A stretch of DNA of 11,891 nucleotides, from NCBI GenBank assembly GCA_046153015.1, contig JBJXGF010000274.1, forward strand, positions 1-11,891, read 5' to 3'. This DNA is from JBJXGF01 sp046153015. Lineage in GTDB: Bacteria > Actinomycetota > Acidimicrobiia > Acidimicrobiales > CAIXPF01. Shown piece after piece: positions 1-8,500 of the stretch (the first letter of the stretch is position 1; every line of letters begins with the position of its first letter). The translations under genes and the position numbers were made by a program. The notes under the pieces are model-generated. The model was not told the DNA's origin, ran no database searches, and was given only the letters and a program-made list of their open reading frames with translations.

Positions 1-407
1 CCGGCGCGCCGGGCCCGTCCGCCGGCCGGAGCGGCACGGAGCCGCTGGTGCTGCTCCACGGCGACGTGCACACCGCCAACGCCATCGTCTCGCCCGCCGC
101 GGGCGTGGTGCTGATCGACTACGACCAGGGCGGGTTGGGGCGCCCCGGCGCCGACGTGGCCGGCCTGCTCGCCCAGCTCGAGACGCTGCACCTGTGCGGA
201 CGGGCCAGCGCCGCCGAGCACGCGGTCCACCGCCGAGCCGTGCTCGAGGGCTACGCGACGGTGCGCCCCCTCCCGGCCGATCTCGCCTGGCACGAGGCCG
301 CGGCGCTGCTGGCCGAGCGGGCGCTGCGGGCCGTGAACGGCGTGCGCGTCCCGGTGCTGGCCGCGCTGGCGGCGCTGCTCGACGCGGCCCGGGGCAAGCT
401 GGCATGA
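1..407 (+). CDS. Aminoglycoside-phosphotransferase-like kinase, C-terminal part (5' end outside window)
   Basis: This is the C-terminal part of a small-molecule kinase of the APH/choline-kinase fold. The frame is open to the left edge (first whole codon at base 3), so the N-lobe lies upstream; the GTG at base 48 falls inside the catalytic loop and cannot be the real start. Seen directly: the catalytic motif HGDVHTAN (HGDxHxxN, catalytic Asp plus metal-binding Asn), then LIDYDQGGLGRPGADVAGLL, which matches the metal-binding D-x-D segment and the following helix. The remaining ~80 residues are Ala/Leu-rich helices, as expected for the C-lobe. The family transfers the ATP gamma-phosphate to a hydroxyl of an aminoglycoside, choline, sugar or similar molecule; the substrate cannot be read from this fragment. 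The stop at 405-407 is 36 bp before the glycosyltransferase start, so it is probably part of that operon, perhaps phosphorylating a sugar or amino-alcohol. Resistance is only one, less likely, option. Confidence 0.78.
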   Translation, partial: GAPGPSAGRSGTEPLVLLHGDVHTANAIVSPAAGVVLIDYDQGGLGRPGADVAGLLAQLETLHLCGRASAAEHAVHRRAVLEGYATVRPLPADLAWHEAAALLAERALRAVNGVRVPVLAALAALLDAARGKLA

Positions 408-460
408 GCGCAGCCCACGGGGAGACGACGCGGTGGCGGCGGGGTGGCGACGGTGAGTAA
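404..460 (+). other. Possible 18-codon coupling mini-ORF between kinase and glycosyltransferase
   Basis: An ATG at 404 overlaps the kinase stop as ATGA and opens an 18-codon frame (MSAAHGETTRWRRGGDGE) that stops with TAA at 458-460, directly over the two candidate GTG starts of the glycosyltransferase (444 and 453). The geometry would let ribosomes finishing the kinase reinitiate, translate the short frame and stop on the next start. The peptide resembles no family I know and could be chance in GC-rich DNA. It may also be a decayed remnant of an older glycosyltransferase start with an ATGA overlap. Confidence 0.2.
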
Positions 461-1607
461 GCCGACGCTGCTGTTCTGGCGCCAGCACTCGGTGGGCCTC
501 GGCCACCTCGCCCGTGCTCTGGCCCTGGCCGGCGGTCTGCGCGAGCGCTTCCGGGTGGTGCTGCTGGCGGGGGGCGAGGCGCCGCCCGAGCTGGCCGCGC
601 CCGAGGGCGTCGAGGTGGTCGAGCTGCCCCCCCTCGGCCACGACGACGGCTACGAGCTGATCAGCCGGCAGGGCGCCGACGTGGCTGCGGTGAAGACCGA
701 ACGCATCCGTCTGGTGCTCGACGCGTACCGGCGGACGCGTCCGCAGGTGCTGCTGGTGGAGCTCTACCCGTTCGGACGCAAGAAGTTCGCGTTCGAGCTG
801 GCGCCGCTGCTCGAGGCGGCCCACGCGTCCGGGCCGGGCCGCCCGGCGGTGGTGTGCAGCGTGCGCGACATCCTGGTGCAGAGCCGCCGCGACCAGGCCG
901 CGCACGACGAACGGGCGGCGCTGGCCGTCAACCGCTGGTTCGACGCCGTGCTCGTCCACGCCGACGCCCGCTTCGCCACCCTCGAGCAGTCGTTCCGGCC
1001 GGCCACGCCGCTGGCCAAGCCCGTGCACTACACGGGGTTCGTGCACGCCGGCCCGCCCGGCCCCGCCGCGCCCGGCGGCGAGGCGGCGGCGCGGCGGATC
1101 CTGGTGTCGGCCGGCGGCGGTCTGGTCGGCGGGCCGCTGCTGCTCACCGCGCTCGCTGCACAGCCCGCGGTGCGCCGCGCCACCGGGCTCGACCTCGAGC
1201 TGATCACCGGGCCGTTCCTGCCCGCCGAGGACGCCCGCCGGCTGCGGGCCGAGGCCGCGGGGCGCCCCGGGGTGCGGGTCAGCCGGTTCACGCCCGACCT
1301 GTGCGCGGCGATGGCGGCCAGCGCGGCCTCGCTCAGCCAGTGCGGCTACAACACCACGATGGACGTGCTCCGGGCCGGTGTCCCGGCGCTCGTGGCGCCC
1401 TACGCCGAGGGCCGGGAGGACGAGCAGCGCCGCCGCGCCGAGCGCCTGGCCGAGCTCGGCGCGCTGCGGGTGCTCCCGCCGGAGCGGCTGAACCCCGACG
1501 CGCTGGCGGCGGCGCTGATCGAGCTCGAGGGCTTCTCGCCGTGCGCGGCCGCCTTCGACCTCGACGGTGTGCGCCGCTCGGTCGAGCTGCTGGCCGGGTT
1601 CGTGTGA
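444..1607 (+). CDS. GT-B glycosyltransferase, MurG-like (COG4671 type)
   Basis: This is a predicted NDP-sugar-dependent glycosyltransferase with a GT-B fold, 387 residues. Seen: the N-terminal half starts with FWRQHSVGLGHLARALALA (residues 11-29), the Gly-rich acceptor-side loop and helix typical of MurG-like enzymes. The C-terminal half has the nucleotide-sugar side: SAGGG (222-226), SQCGYNTTMDVLRAGVPAL (298-316) and, after AEGREDEQ, a conserved Glu-Gln (327-328). The equivalent MurG segments bind the UDP-sugar, but donor and acceptor here are unknown. This sub-group is annotated only as 'predicted glycosyl transferase'. It lies between an APH-like kinase and a deacetylase, and its stop overlaps the deacetylase start, which suggests a shared glycan pathway. 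No signal peptide or membrane segment is visible, so it probably acts in the cytosol or at the inner membrane face. The start is uncertain: GTG at 444 gives the longest frame, but GTG at 453 follows GGGGTGG at good spacing. It is not true murG, which would sit among cell-wall genes. Confidence 0.86.
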   Translation: MATVSKPTLLFWRQHSVGLGHLARALALAGGLRERFRVVLLAGGEAPPELAAPEGVEVVELPPLGHDDGYELISRQGADVAAVKTERIRLVLDAYRRTRPQVLLVELYPFGRKKFAFELAPLLEAAHASGPGRPAVVCSVRDILVQSRRDQAAHDERAALAVNRWFDAVLVHADARFATLEQSFRPATPLAKPVHYTGFVHAGPPGPAAPGGEAAARRILVSAGGGLVGGPLLLTALAAQPAVRRATGLDLELITGPFLPAEDARRLRAEAAGRPGVRVSRFTPDLCAAMAASAASLSQCGYNTTMDVLRAGVPALVAPYAEGREDEQRRRAERLAELGALRVLPPERLNPDALAAALIELEGFSPCAAAFDLDGVRRSVELLAGFV

Positions 1608-2338
1608 GCTGGCTCGATCCGCTGCGGGAGGCGCTGGCGGCTGCGACGTCGCCGCCGGTGTTCTTCTTCCGAGACGACGACGGGGGCTGGGCGAACGACC
1701 GGCTGGCCGCGCTGCTCGAGCGCTTCGCCCGGGCCGGCGCGCCCGTCGACGTGGCGGTCATCCCCGCCGCGCTCGACGCCGAGCTGGCCGCGCTCACGAT
1801 CGGCCGCCCGGGCGTGGGCGTGCACCAGCACGGCTTCGCCCACCGCAACCACGAGCCGGAAGGGCGCAGGTGCGAGTTCGGGCCGGCCCGCCGGCCGTCG
1901 GAGATCCGCCGGGACCTGATCGCCGGCCGGCGGCTGCTGCTCGACGCGTACGGCCAGAGCCTCGACCCGATCTTCACGCCGCCCTGGAACCGCTGCACCC
2001 CGGCGGCGGCGGCGCTGGCGGCCGAGGCCGGCTTCGCCGCGCTCTCCCGGGACGCCTCCGCGCCGCCGGCCGACCTGCCCGGCCTGGCCGAGATCCCGGT
2101 GACCCTCGACTGGTTCGCCCACCGCAAGGGCGTTCGGCTCGCCCCGGCCGAGCTCGGCCGCCGCCTGGCCGAACAGGCCCGGGCCGGCGGCCCGGTGGGG
2201 GTGATGCTCCACCACGCGGCGATGGACGGCGCCCAGCTCGACTCGCTCGACGAGCTGCTGGCTGCGGTCGTGGCCGGCGCCCGGTGCGTGCCGATGCGCG
2301 AGCTGCGCCCGGACCTCGGGCGAGTGGGCGTCGCGTGA
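1604..2338 (+). CDS. Polysaccharide deacetylase-like protein (NodB/CE4 fold)
   Basis: This protein of 244 residues has a NodB-type (carbohydrate esterase 4) barrel; members remove N- or O-acetyl groups from sugars using a metal ion. Seen motifs: FFRDDDGGW (21-29) for motif 1 with its Asp cluster; H74-Q-H-G-F-A-H80 for the metal-binding His motif; FTPPWNR (124-130) where CE4 enzymes have RPPxG; LDWFAHRKG (168-176); and LHHAAMD (202-208) for the C-terminal Leu-x-His motif. Several motifs differ from textbook CE4 (FRDDD for TFDDG, PPWN for PPYG), so this is a distinct subfamily, and substrate and acyl group are unknown. GTG at 1604 overlaps the glycosyltransferase stop (GTGA), giving strong translational coupling. 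No signal peptide or membrane segment is seen, so it probably acts on a cytosolic glycoconjugate or lipid-linked precursor rather than on mature wall polymer. It is the last gene of this operon. Confidence 0.88.
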   Translation: MSWLDPLREALAAATSPPVFFFRDDDGGWANDRLAALLERFARAGAPVDVAVIPAALDAELAALTIGRPGVGVHQHGFAHRNHEPEGRRCEFGPARRPSEIRRDLIAGRRLLLDAYGQSLDPIFTPPWNRCTPAAAALAAEAGFAALSRDASAPPADLPGLAEIPVTLDWFAHRKGVRLAPAELGRRLAEQARAGGPVGVMLHHAAMDGAQLDSLDELLAAVVAGARCVPMRELRPDLGRVGVA

Positions 2339-2349
2339 CGCCGCGCCGA

Positions 2350-2363
2350 TAGCGTCGCCGGGG
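2350..2363 (+). promoter_or_regulatory. Possible leaderless promoter -10 box for the histidine kinase
   Basis: TAGCGT (2350-2355) fits the actinobacterial -10 pattern TANNNT and ends 7 bases before the kinase GTG at 2363, so transcription would start at or next to the start codon. No Shine-Dalgarno sequence is visible in the 24-base gap after the deacetylase. No clear -35 box is seen. The kinase could instead be transcribed from the upstream operon. Confidence 0.35.
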
Positions 2364-3549
2364 TGAGCGGCGCCCGGCGTGTGGCCGACTGGTTCCGTCG
2401 CATCCCGGCCCCGCGCTGGGATGCGCTGCTGGCCGTGCTGGTCGTCGCCGGCGCCGGCCTCGGCCTCGTGCTCGGCCCGGGCCACGCGCCCGACCCGGGG
2501 TTCCGCCAGACCGACGCGTTCACCTGGGTCGTCGCGCTGAGCGGGTGCGCGACGCTGGCGTGGCGGCGGCGCTGGCCGACGCCGGTCGTGGCCGTCGCCT
2601 GCGGGGCCACGTCGCTCCTGGTGCTGCTCGACTACGACACCACCGCGGCGCCGGTGGCGATCATCTTCGCGTTGTACACGGCCGGGTCGTGGGCCCCGCC
2701 GCGCCGCTCGGTCTGGGCGCTCGGGCTGGCGATGGCCACCGTGGTGCTCGCCGTCGTCTCCCACACGCCGGAGTTCGACACCGCGAACATCACCGGCACG
2801 GTGGCGCAGTTCGTGGCCGCGTACGTGGTCGGCCGGGCGATGCGCACCCGGCGCCTCCACGTGCTCGCCCAGCTCGCCGAGGCCCGCCGCGACGCCGAGC
2901 TGGCCGCCGAACGGGCCCTGCGCGCCGCCACGGGCGAGCGGCTCCGCATCGCCCAGGAGCTCCACGACGTGGTGGCGCACTCGCTGTCGGTCATGGTGGT
3001 GCAGGCCGGGGTGGCGGCGCACGTGATCGACCAGCAGCCCGACGAGGCCCGCCGAGCGCTCGAGCACATCGCCGAGGTCGGCCGTTCGTCGCTCACCGAG
3101 CTGCGCCGCCTCCTCGGCGTGCTGCGCGACGAGGACGGCGCGATCAGCACCGCGCCGGCCCAGGGCCTGGAGGACCTGCCTCGCCTGGTGGAGACGGTGG
3201 AGGCGGCCGGTTTGCCGGTGTCGCTGCGGGTGGAGGGCCCGCCCTGCCCGGTGCCGGGCGGGGTCGGCCTCTCCGCGTACCGCATCGCGCAGGAGGCGCT
3301 CACCAACGTGATCAAGCACGCCGGGCCCGCTCGCGCCGAGGTGCTGCTGCGTTACCGGCCCGGCGAGGTCGAGCTGGTGGTCAGCGACGACGGCCGGGGC
3401 GTGGCCGCGGACCCGGCCGGCCCCCGCGTGGGTCACGGCCTGCTCGGCATGCGGGAGCGGGTGGCGGTGTACGGCGGCGAGCTGGTGTCGGGGGCGCAGG
3501 CGGGCGGCGGGTTCCGGGTGCGGGCCCGGATCCCCTACGGTGACGCGCC

Positions 3550-3553
<4 letters not shown>
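2363..3553 (+). CDS. Two-component sensor histidine kinase, NarL/DesK type
   Basis: This membrane sensor kinase (396 residues) autophosphorylates on His and passes the phosphate to the response regulator encoded next to it. Seen: an N-terminal region with about five or six hydrophobic segments (roughly 20-38, 52-66, 74-90, 96-108, 117-133, 147-158) and no large extracytoplasmic domain; a short coiled linker (165-190, EARRDAELAAERALR); a HisKA_3 dimerisation domain with ERLRIAQELHDVVAHSLSVM, phospho-acceptor H201; and an HATPase domain with N-box AQEALTNVIKHA (N315), G1 box DDGRG (342-346) and G2 box GHGLLGMRERV (357-367). All catalytic boxes look intact. The multi-segment membrane region suggests it senses envelope or membrane state, as in DesK-like proteins, but the signal is unknown. 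GTG at 2363 is the only sensible start. The stop overlaps the regulator start (GTGA), so the two proteins are made in coupled amounts. Confidence 0.95.
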
Positions 3554-4212
<659 letters not shown>

Positions 4213-4224
4213 CGCCCCGGCCGC

Positions 4225-5520
4225 TCAGCCGGCGCCGGCGAGGCGCAGCCGTTCCGACGCCGCCTCGGACAGCGCCGGGGCGTAGAGCTCGAAGCGGCCC
4301 TTGCCGTTCGCCTTCGCGTCGTACATGGCCAGATCGGCGCGGCGGACCACCGCGTCGGCGTCGTCGCGGCCGGCGACGCCGAGCGCCACGCCGACGCTGG
4401 CCGTGATCGTCACCGGGCCGCCGGCCAGGCTCACCGGCTCGGCCAGCGCGGCGACGATCTTGCGCGCCACCTGGGCGGGGCTCGACTCGTGGTCCACGTC
4501 GGCCAGCAGCACGGTGAACTCGTCGCCCCCGAGCCGGGCCAGGGTGTCGCCCCGGCGCACGCAGCCCGACAGGCGCCGGGCCACGGCCACGATCAGCTCG
4601 TCGCCGGCGTGGTGGCCGATGCCGTCGTTGATCACCTTGAAGTTGTCGATGTCGATGAACAGCACGGCCAGCGGGCGGCCGCGCCGGGCGGGGTCGGCGA
4701 GCAGCTCGCCGAGGCGGGTCATGAACAGGCGCCGGTTGGGCAGCTCGGAGAGCGCGTCGTGCGTGGCGAGGCGTTCGAGCTCCTCGCGGTGCGCCTCGAG
4801 CGCGTTGCGCTCCGCGGCCATCACCTCGGCGCGGCGTTCGGTGTCGATGGCCGCCTCCACCCGGCGGGCCATCTTGTGCCCGTACACGGTGGCCCCGCTC
4901 ACCATCACCACCAGCAGCGAGGCGATGCCGTACTCGAGGTACACCACCCGGCCGGCGGAGGCCGCCTGCTCGGCGAAGAGCCGGCGCTGGATGCCCCCGA
5001 CGTGCTCGCGCAGGGTGGTCAGCTCGTCGAGCGCGGCGGCGTAGCTGCGGTCCATGGCCGCCATGCTTTTCGCCGCCACCGTGGGGTCGACCGCGAAGTC
5101 GTCGAAGATGCGGTCGGCCTCGGCCGACATCTGCAGGCTGTGGCGCTCGACGGCGTCGAGGCGCTCGGTGATCGCGGCCACGTCGCCGGCGTCGGCGCCG
5201 GCGCCGGCCAGGTCGGCCCGCTGCCGGGCGAGCGCGTCGACCATCGCCTGGTGCGCATCCTCCTTGCGCCTGCGCTCGGCGTCGGGATCGGCCGAGGCGA
5301 ACACGTCGTTGCCGGGGGCATTGAGCGCGGTGAGGAGATCGCCCAGGTTCGAGTACCCATCGAGGCGGCCGCCCCAGGTGCGGTTCACGTCGACGGCCTG
5401 CGTGTAGAGGCCGCGCAGCCAGTGCGTGACGCTCAGGCTGATGCACACCGTGCACAAGGCGAACGCCACGAGCAGGTAATAGAGCCGGCGCCACCGGAAC
5501 CGCCGCGACGAATTGCCCAC
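4225..5520 (-). CDS. Membrane-anchored diguanylate cyclase (GGDEF)
   Basis: This enzyme makes cyclic di-GMP from two GTP; 431 residues. Seen: a short cytosolic N-terminus rich in Arg; membrane segment 1 (about 12-33); an extracytoplasmic region (34-190), mostly helical and charged, resembling four-helix sensor domains; membrane segment 2 (about 191-213); a cytosolic coiled linker (220-252) with EAAIDTERRAEVMAAERNALEAHREE split over several heptads; and a GGDEF domain (about 253-415). That domain begins ATHDALSELPNRR and carries FIDIDNFKVIND with the metal-binding Asp, the catalytic loop G331-G-D-E-F335, ASVGVAL and DAKANGKGR. RRGD (322-325), five residues before GGDEF, is an intact RxxD product-inhibition site. 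It therefore looks active and feedback-controlled. No EAL domain follows. Start GTG at 5520 is the only in-frame choice before the membrane segment; no Shine-Dalgarno is visible. It lies 51 bp downstream of the carboxyltransferase gene on the same strand and may share its transcript. Confidence 0.95.
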   Translation of the reverse strand: MGNSSRRFRWRRLYYLLVAFALCTVCISLSVTHWLRGLYTQAVDVNRTWGGRLDGYSNLGDLLTALNAPGNDVFASADPDAERRRKEDAHQAMVDALARQRADLAGAGADAGDVAAITERLDAVERHSLQMSAEADRIFDDFAVDPTVAAKSMAAMDRSYAAALDELTTLREHVGGIQRRLFAEQAASAGRVVYLEYGIASLLVVMVSGATVYGHKMARRVEAAIDTERRAEVMAAERNALEAHREELERLATHDALSELPNRRLFMTRLGELLADPARRGRPLAVLFIDIDNFKVINDGIGHHAGDELIVAVARRLSGCVRRGDTLARLGGDEFTVLLADVDHESSPAQVARKIVAALAEPVSLAGGPVTITASVGVALGVAGRDDADAVVRRADLAMYDAKANGKGRFELYAPALSEAASERLRLAGAG

Positions 5521-5522
5521 GT

Positions 5523-5537
5523 GCGCCGTATCGGCGC
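5523..5537. repeat. Perfect 6-bp inverted repeat just before the diguanylate cyclase start
   Basis: GCGCCG-TAT-CGGCGC is a perfect inverted repeat with a 3-base spacer, ending two bases before the GTG start at 5520 on the - strand. In RNA it would form a short, very stable GC hairpin at the ribosome landing site. It could be a small operator, a translation brake, or part of a weak terminator for the carboxyltransferase gene, though no U-tract follows. Chance is possible at this GC content. Confidence 0.35.
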
Positions 5538-5571
5538 GGCCGTTCTGCCGGTTGACCCAGGGCGGGGCGCG

Positions 5572-8500
5572 CTAGCAGGTGGGCCAGTAGGCGAGGGGCC
5601 GGTCCTCGGGCGCCGGGACGTGCCGCGCGGCCAACAGGTTCAGGTCACGGGCCAACACCTGGCGGGTGGTGGCCGGGTCGATGATTTCGTCGAAGTTCAT
5701 GATGCCCGCCGCCTCGTACGCGCTGGTGCCCTCGCGCATCTCCGCCGCCAGCCGCGTCTTCGCGTCCTTGTCCATCCGGTCGCCGTAGAGCACGTTCACG
5801 CCCACCTCGGGGTCCATGAACCCGATCTCGGCGCCCGGCCACGCGTACAGGCCGTCGGTGTGGGCCCGCAGGCCGTTGAGCGACTGGAACGCCAACCCGA
5901 ACGCCTTGCGCACGATCACGGTGAGCGTCGGCGCCGAGCACAGCATCAGCGCCTCGAGGAAGCGGATGGCCCGGTACAGCACCCGCCCGTGCTCCACCTG
6001 ACGGCCGACGAGGAAGCCGGGCACGTCCTGGAGGAACACCGCCGGGATCTGGAACGCGTCGCAGAGCACCAGCATGCGGATGCCCTTCTCGCACGCCGCC
6101 GGGTCCAGCACCCCGGCGGAGAACATCGGGTTCGAGGCCAGCACCGCCACCGGCCAGCCGTCGATCCGGGCGAAGCAGGTGTACAGGCCGCGGCCCATGC
6201 CCGGGCGCAGCTCGAGGGTCTCGCCCCGGTCGACCAGCTTGGCCACGAGGCGGCGCATGTCGTAGGCGCGGGTGCGCTTGCGGGGCACGAGCGCGGTGAT
6301 CGACGGGTCGGCGTCGATGGGTCCGGCCGCCTCGCCCCTGGGCGGCGGGGTCCAGGCGTTCGGCGGCAGGTAGGAGAGGAACCGCCGGATCGCGTCGTAC
6401 GCGGCGTCGTCGTCGTCGACCGCGAGGTCGATCTGGCCGGTCTTGGTGAGGTGCACGTCGGCGCCGCCGAGCTCGTCCTCGGTCACGACCTCGCCGGTGG
6501 CCACCTCCACCACCCGGGGCGAGGTCACGGCCAGGCACGAGCCCCGCACCTGCACCGTGAAATCCGACATCGCCGACAGGAACGACGACGCGCCGAAGCT
6601 CTGACCGACGATGGCGGTGGCGAGGGGCACCTGGTGGCGGCGGCTGGCGAAGCCGGTCATGCTGCCGAGCTCGGCGAAGCCCTCGGCGCCCATGATGTCG
6701 GGGATGCGGGCCCCGCCGGTCTGGCCGAAATACACGAACGGCAGGCCCTTGCCGATGGCGAGCTGCAGCAGGCGGTCGGTGCGGCGGCCGCCCACCTCGG
6801 AGGTGGAGCCTCGCTTCACGGTGATGTCGTCGCCGGCCACCATCACCGGCCGGCCGTCGATGGCGGCGAGCCCGCCGATCTTGCCGTCCCCCGGGGTGCT
6901 CGCCCGGTCCTGCACCCGCATCGAGCGGGTGAAGGTGCCGATCTCCTCGAAGCTGGCCGGGTCGACCAAGCCGTCGATGTGCTCGCGGATCGTGCGTTCG
7001 CCCCGCTCGTGGAGGCGGGCCACCGCCGCGGCGCCGCCGAGCTCGCGGCGGATCCGTCCGGCCCGTTCGTGCAGATCGGCGACCGGGTCGAAGCTCTCCT
7101 CGGGCGCAGGGTCCTGGTGGGGGCGGGGCTCGGTCATCAGCAGGTGGCTCCAGGTTGCGAGCGGGCGGCGGCCGGGCGGGGTCGGCGCCCGCCCGGCGAG
7201 GCGGCCGAGGTCCTCGGCCAGGCGCCGGCGGGTGAGCGCCGGGTCGATCACCTCGTCGAGCAGCATCACCCCAGCGGCCTCGTAGGGCGAGGTGGCCTCC
7301 GCGATCTCCGCCAGCAGCCGCTCCCGCTCCTCGCCCTCCACCCCGGGGCGGATCACGTTGAGGCCCACGTCGGGGTCCATGAACCCGATCTCGGCCCCCG
7401 GCCACGCGTAGAGGTGGTCGGCGCCCACCCCCGAGCCGTTGAGCGACTTGAACGCCAGCCCGAACGCCTTGCGGGTGATCACGGTGAGCGTGGGGCAGCG
7501 GCACAGGGTGAGCGCCTGACGGAAGCGCATGGCCTTGTAGAGCAGCCGTTCGTGCTCGGCGTGCTTTCCCACCAGGTAGCCGGGCACGTCCTGGAGGAAC
7601 AGCACCGGGATGTCGAAGCTGTCGCACAGCACGAGCAGGCGGGTGGCCTTCTCGCAGCCGAACGAGTCGATGGCGCCCGCCTCGAACAGCGGGTTCGACG
7701 CGATCACCCCGACCGTCCAGCCGTCGAGGCGGCCGAGGCCCGCGGTGAGGCTGCGCCCGATCGTGGGGCGCAGCTCGAAGAAGCTGCCCGGGTCGAGCAG
7801 GCGGGCGAGCAGGCGGCGCACGTCGTAGCCCCGCCGCCGCTCGGCGGGCACGATCGCACCGATCCCCGGGTCGGGTTCGAGCGAGCCGCTCGGCTCGGCC
7901 CGCGGCGGAGGCGTCCAGGCGTTGGGCGGGAGGTAGGACAGCCAGCGCTGGATCGCCGCCCACGCCTCCTCCTCGGTGTCGACGCCGAGGTCGATCTGGC
8001 CGGTCACCCGGGCGTGCACGTCGACCCCGCCCAGCTCCTCGAGGCCGATGATCTCGCCGGTGGCCACCTCGAACACCCGGGGGGAGGTGACCGCCAGGCA
8101 CGAGCCGCGCACCTGCACGGTGAAATCGGACAGCGCCGCCAGGAACGACGAGCCGCCGAAGCTCTTGCCCACGATGGCGGTGGCCATCGGCACCCGGTGG
8201 CGGCGCACGGCCAGCTCGGGGAAGGGCACCACCTCGCTGATCCCCTCGGCGCCCACGATGTCGGGGATGCGCCCGCCGCCGGTCTCGCCGATGTGCACGA
8301 TCGGGCAGCCGTGGCGGAACGCGTGCTCGACGAGGCGGTCCTCCTTGCGCATGCCGACCTTCGAGCTCGAGCCCTGGCGCACGGTGATGTCGTCGCCGAA
8401 GACCACCACCGGGGCGCCGCCGACGCGGGCGTGGCCGCCGATCTTGCCGTCGCAGGGCGTGTCGTGGCGGTCCTCGGCCCGTTTCGAGCGGGAGAACGTG

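Noticed and set aside
1400..3436. Open - strand frame of 678 codons opposite the deacetylase and histidine kinase
   Set aside because: Composition typical of shadow frames and no domain; the + strand genes have full motif sets.
4217..4232. Possible bidirectional terminator between the converging response regulator and cyclase genes
   Set aside because: Only a 5-bp stem (CCGGC/GCCGG) with a 6-base loop and no U-tract; not better than chance at this GC content.
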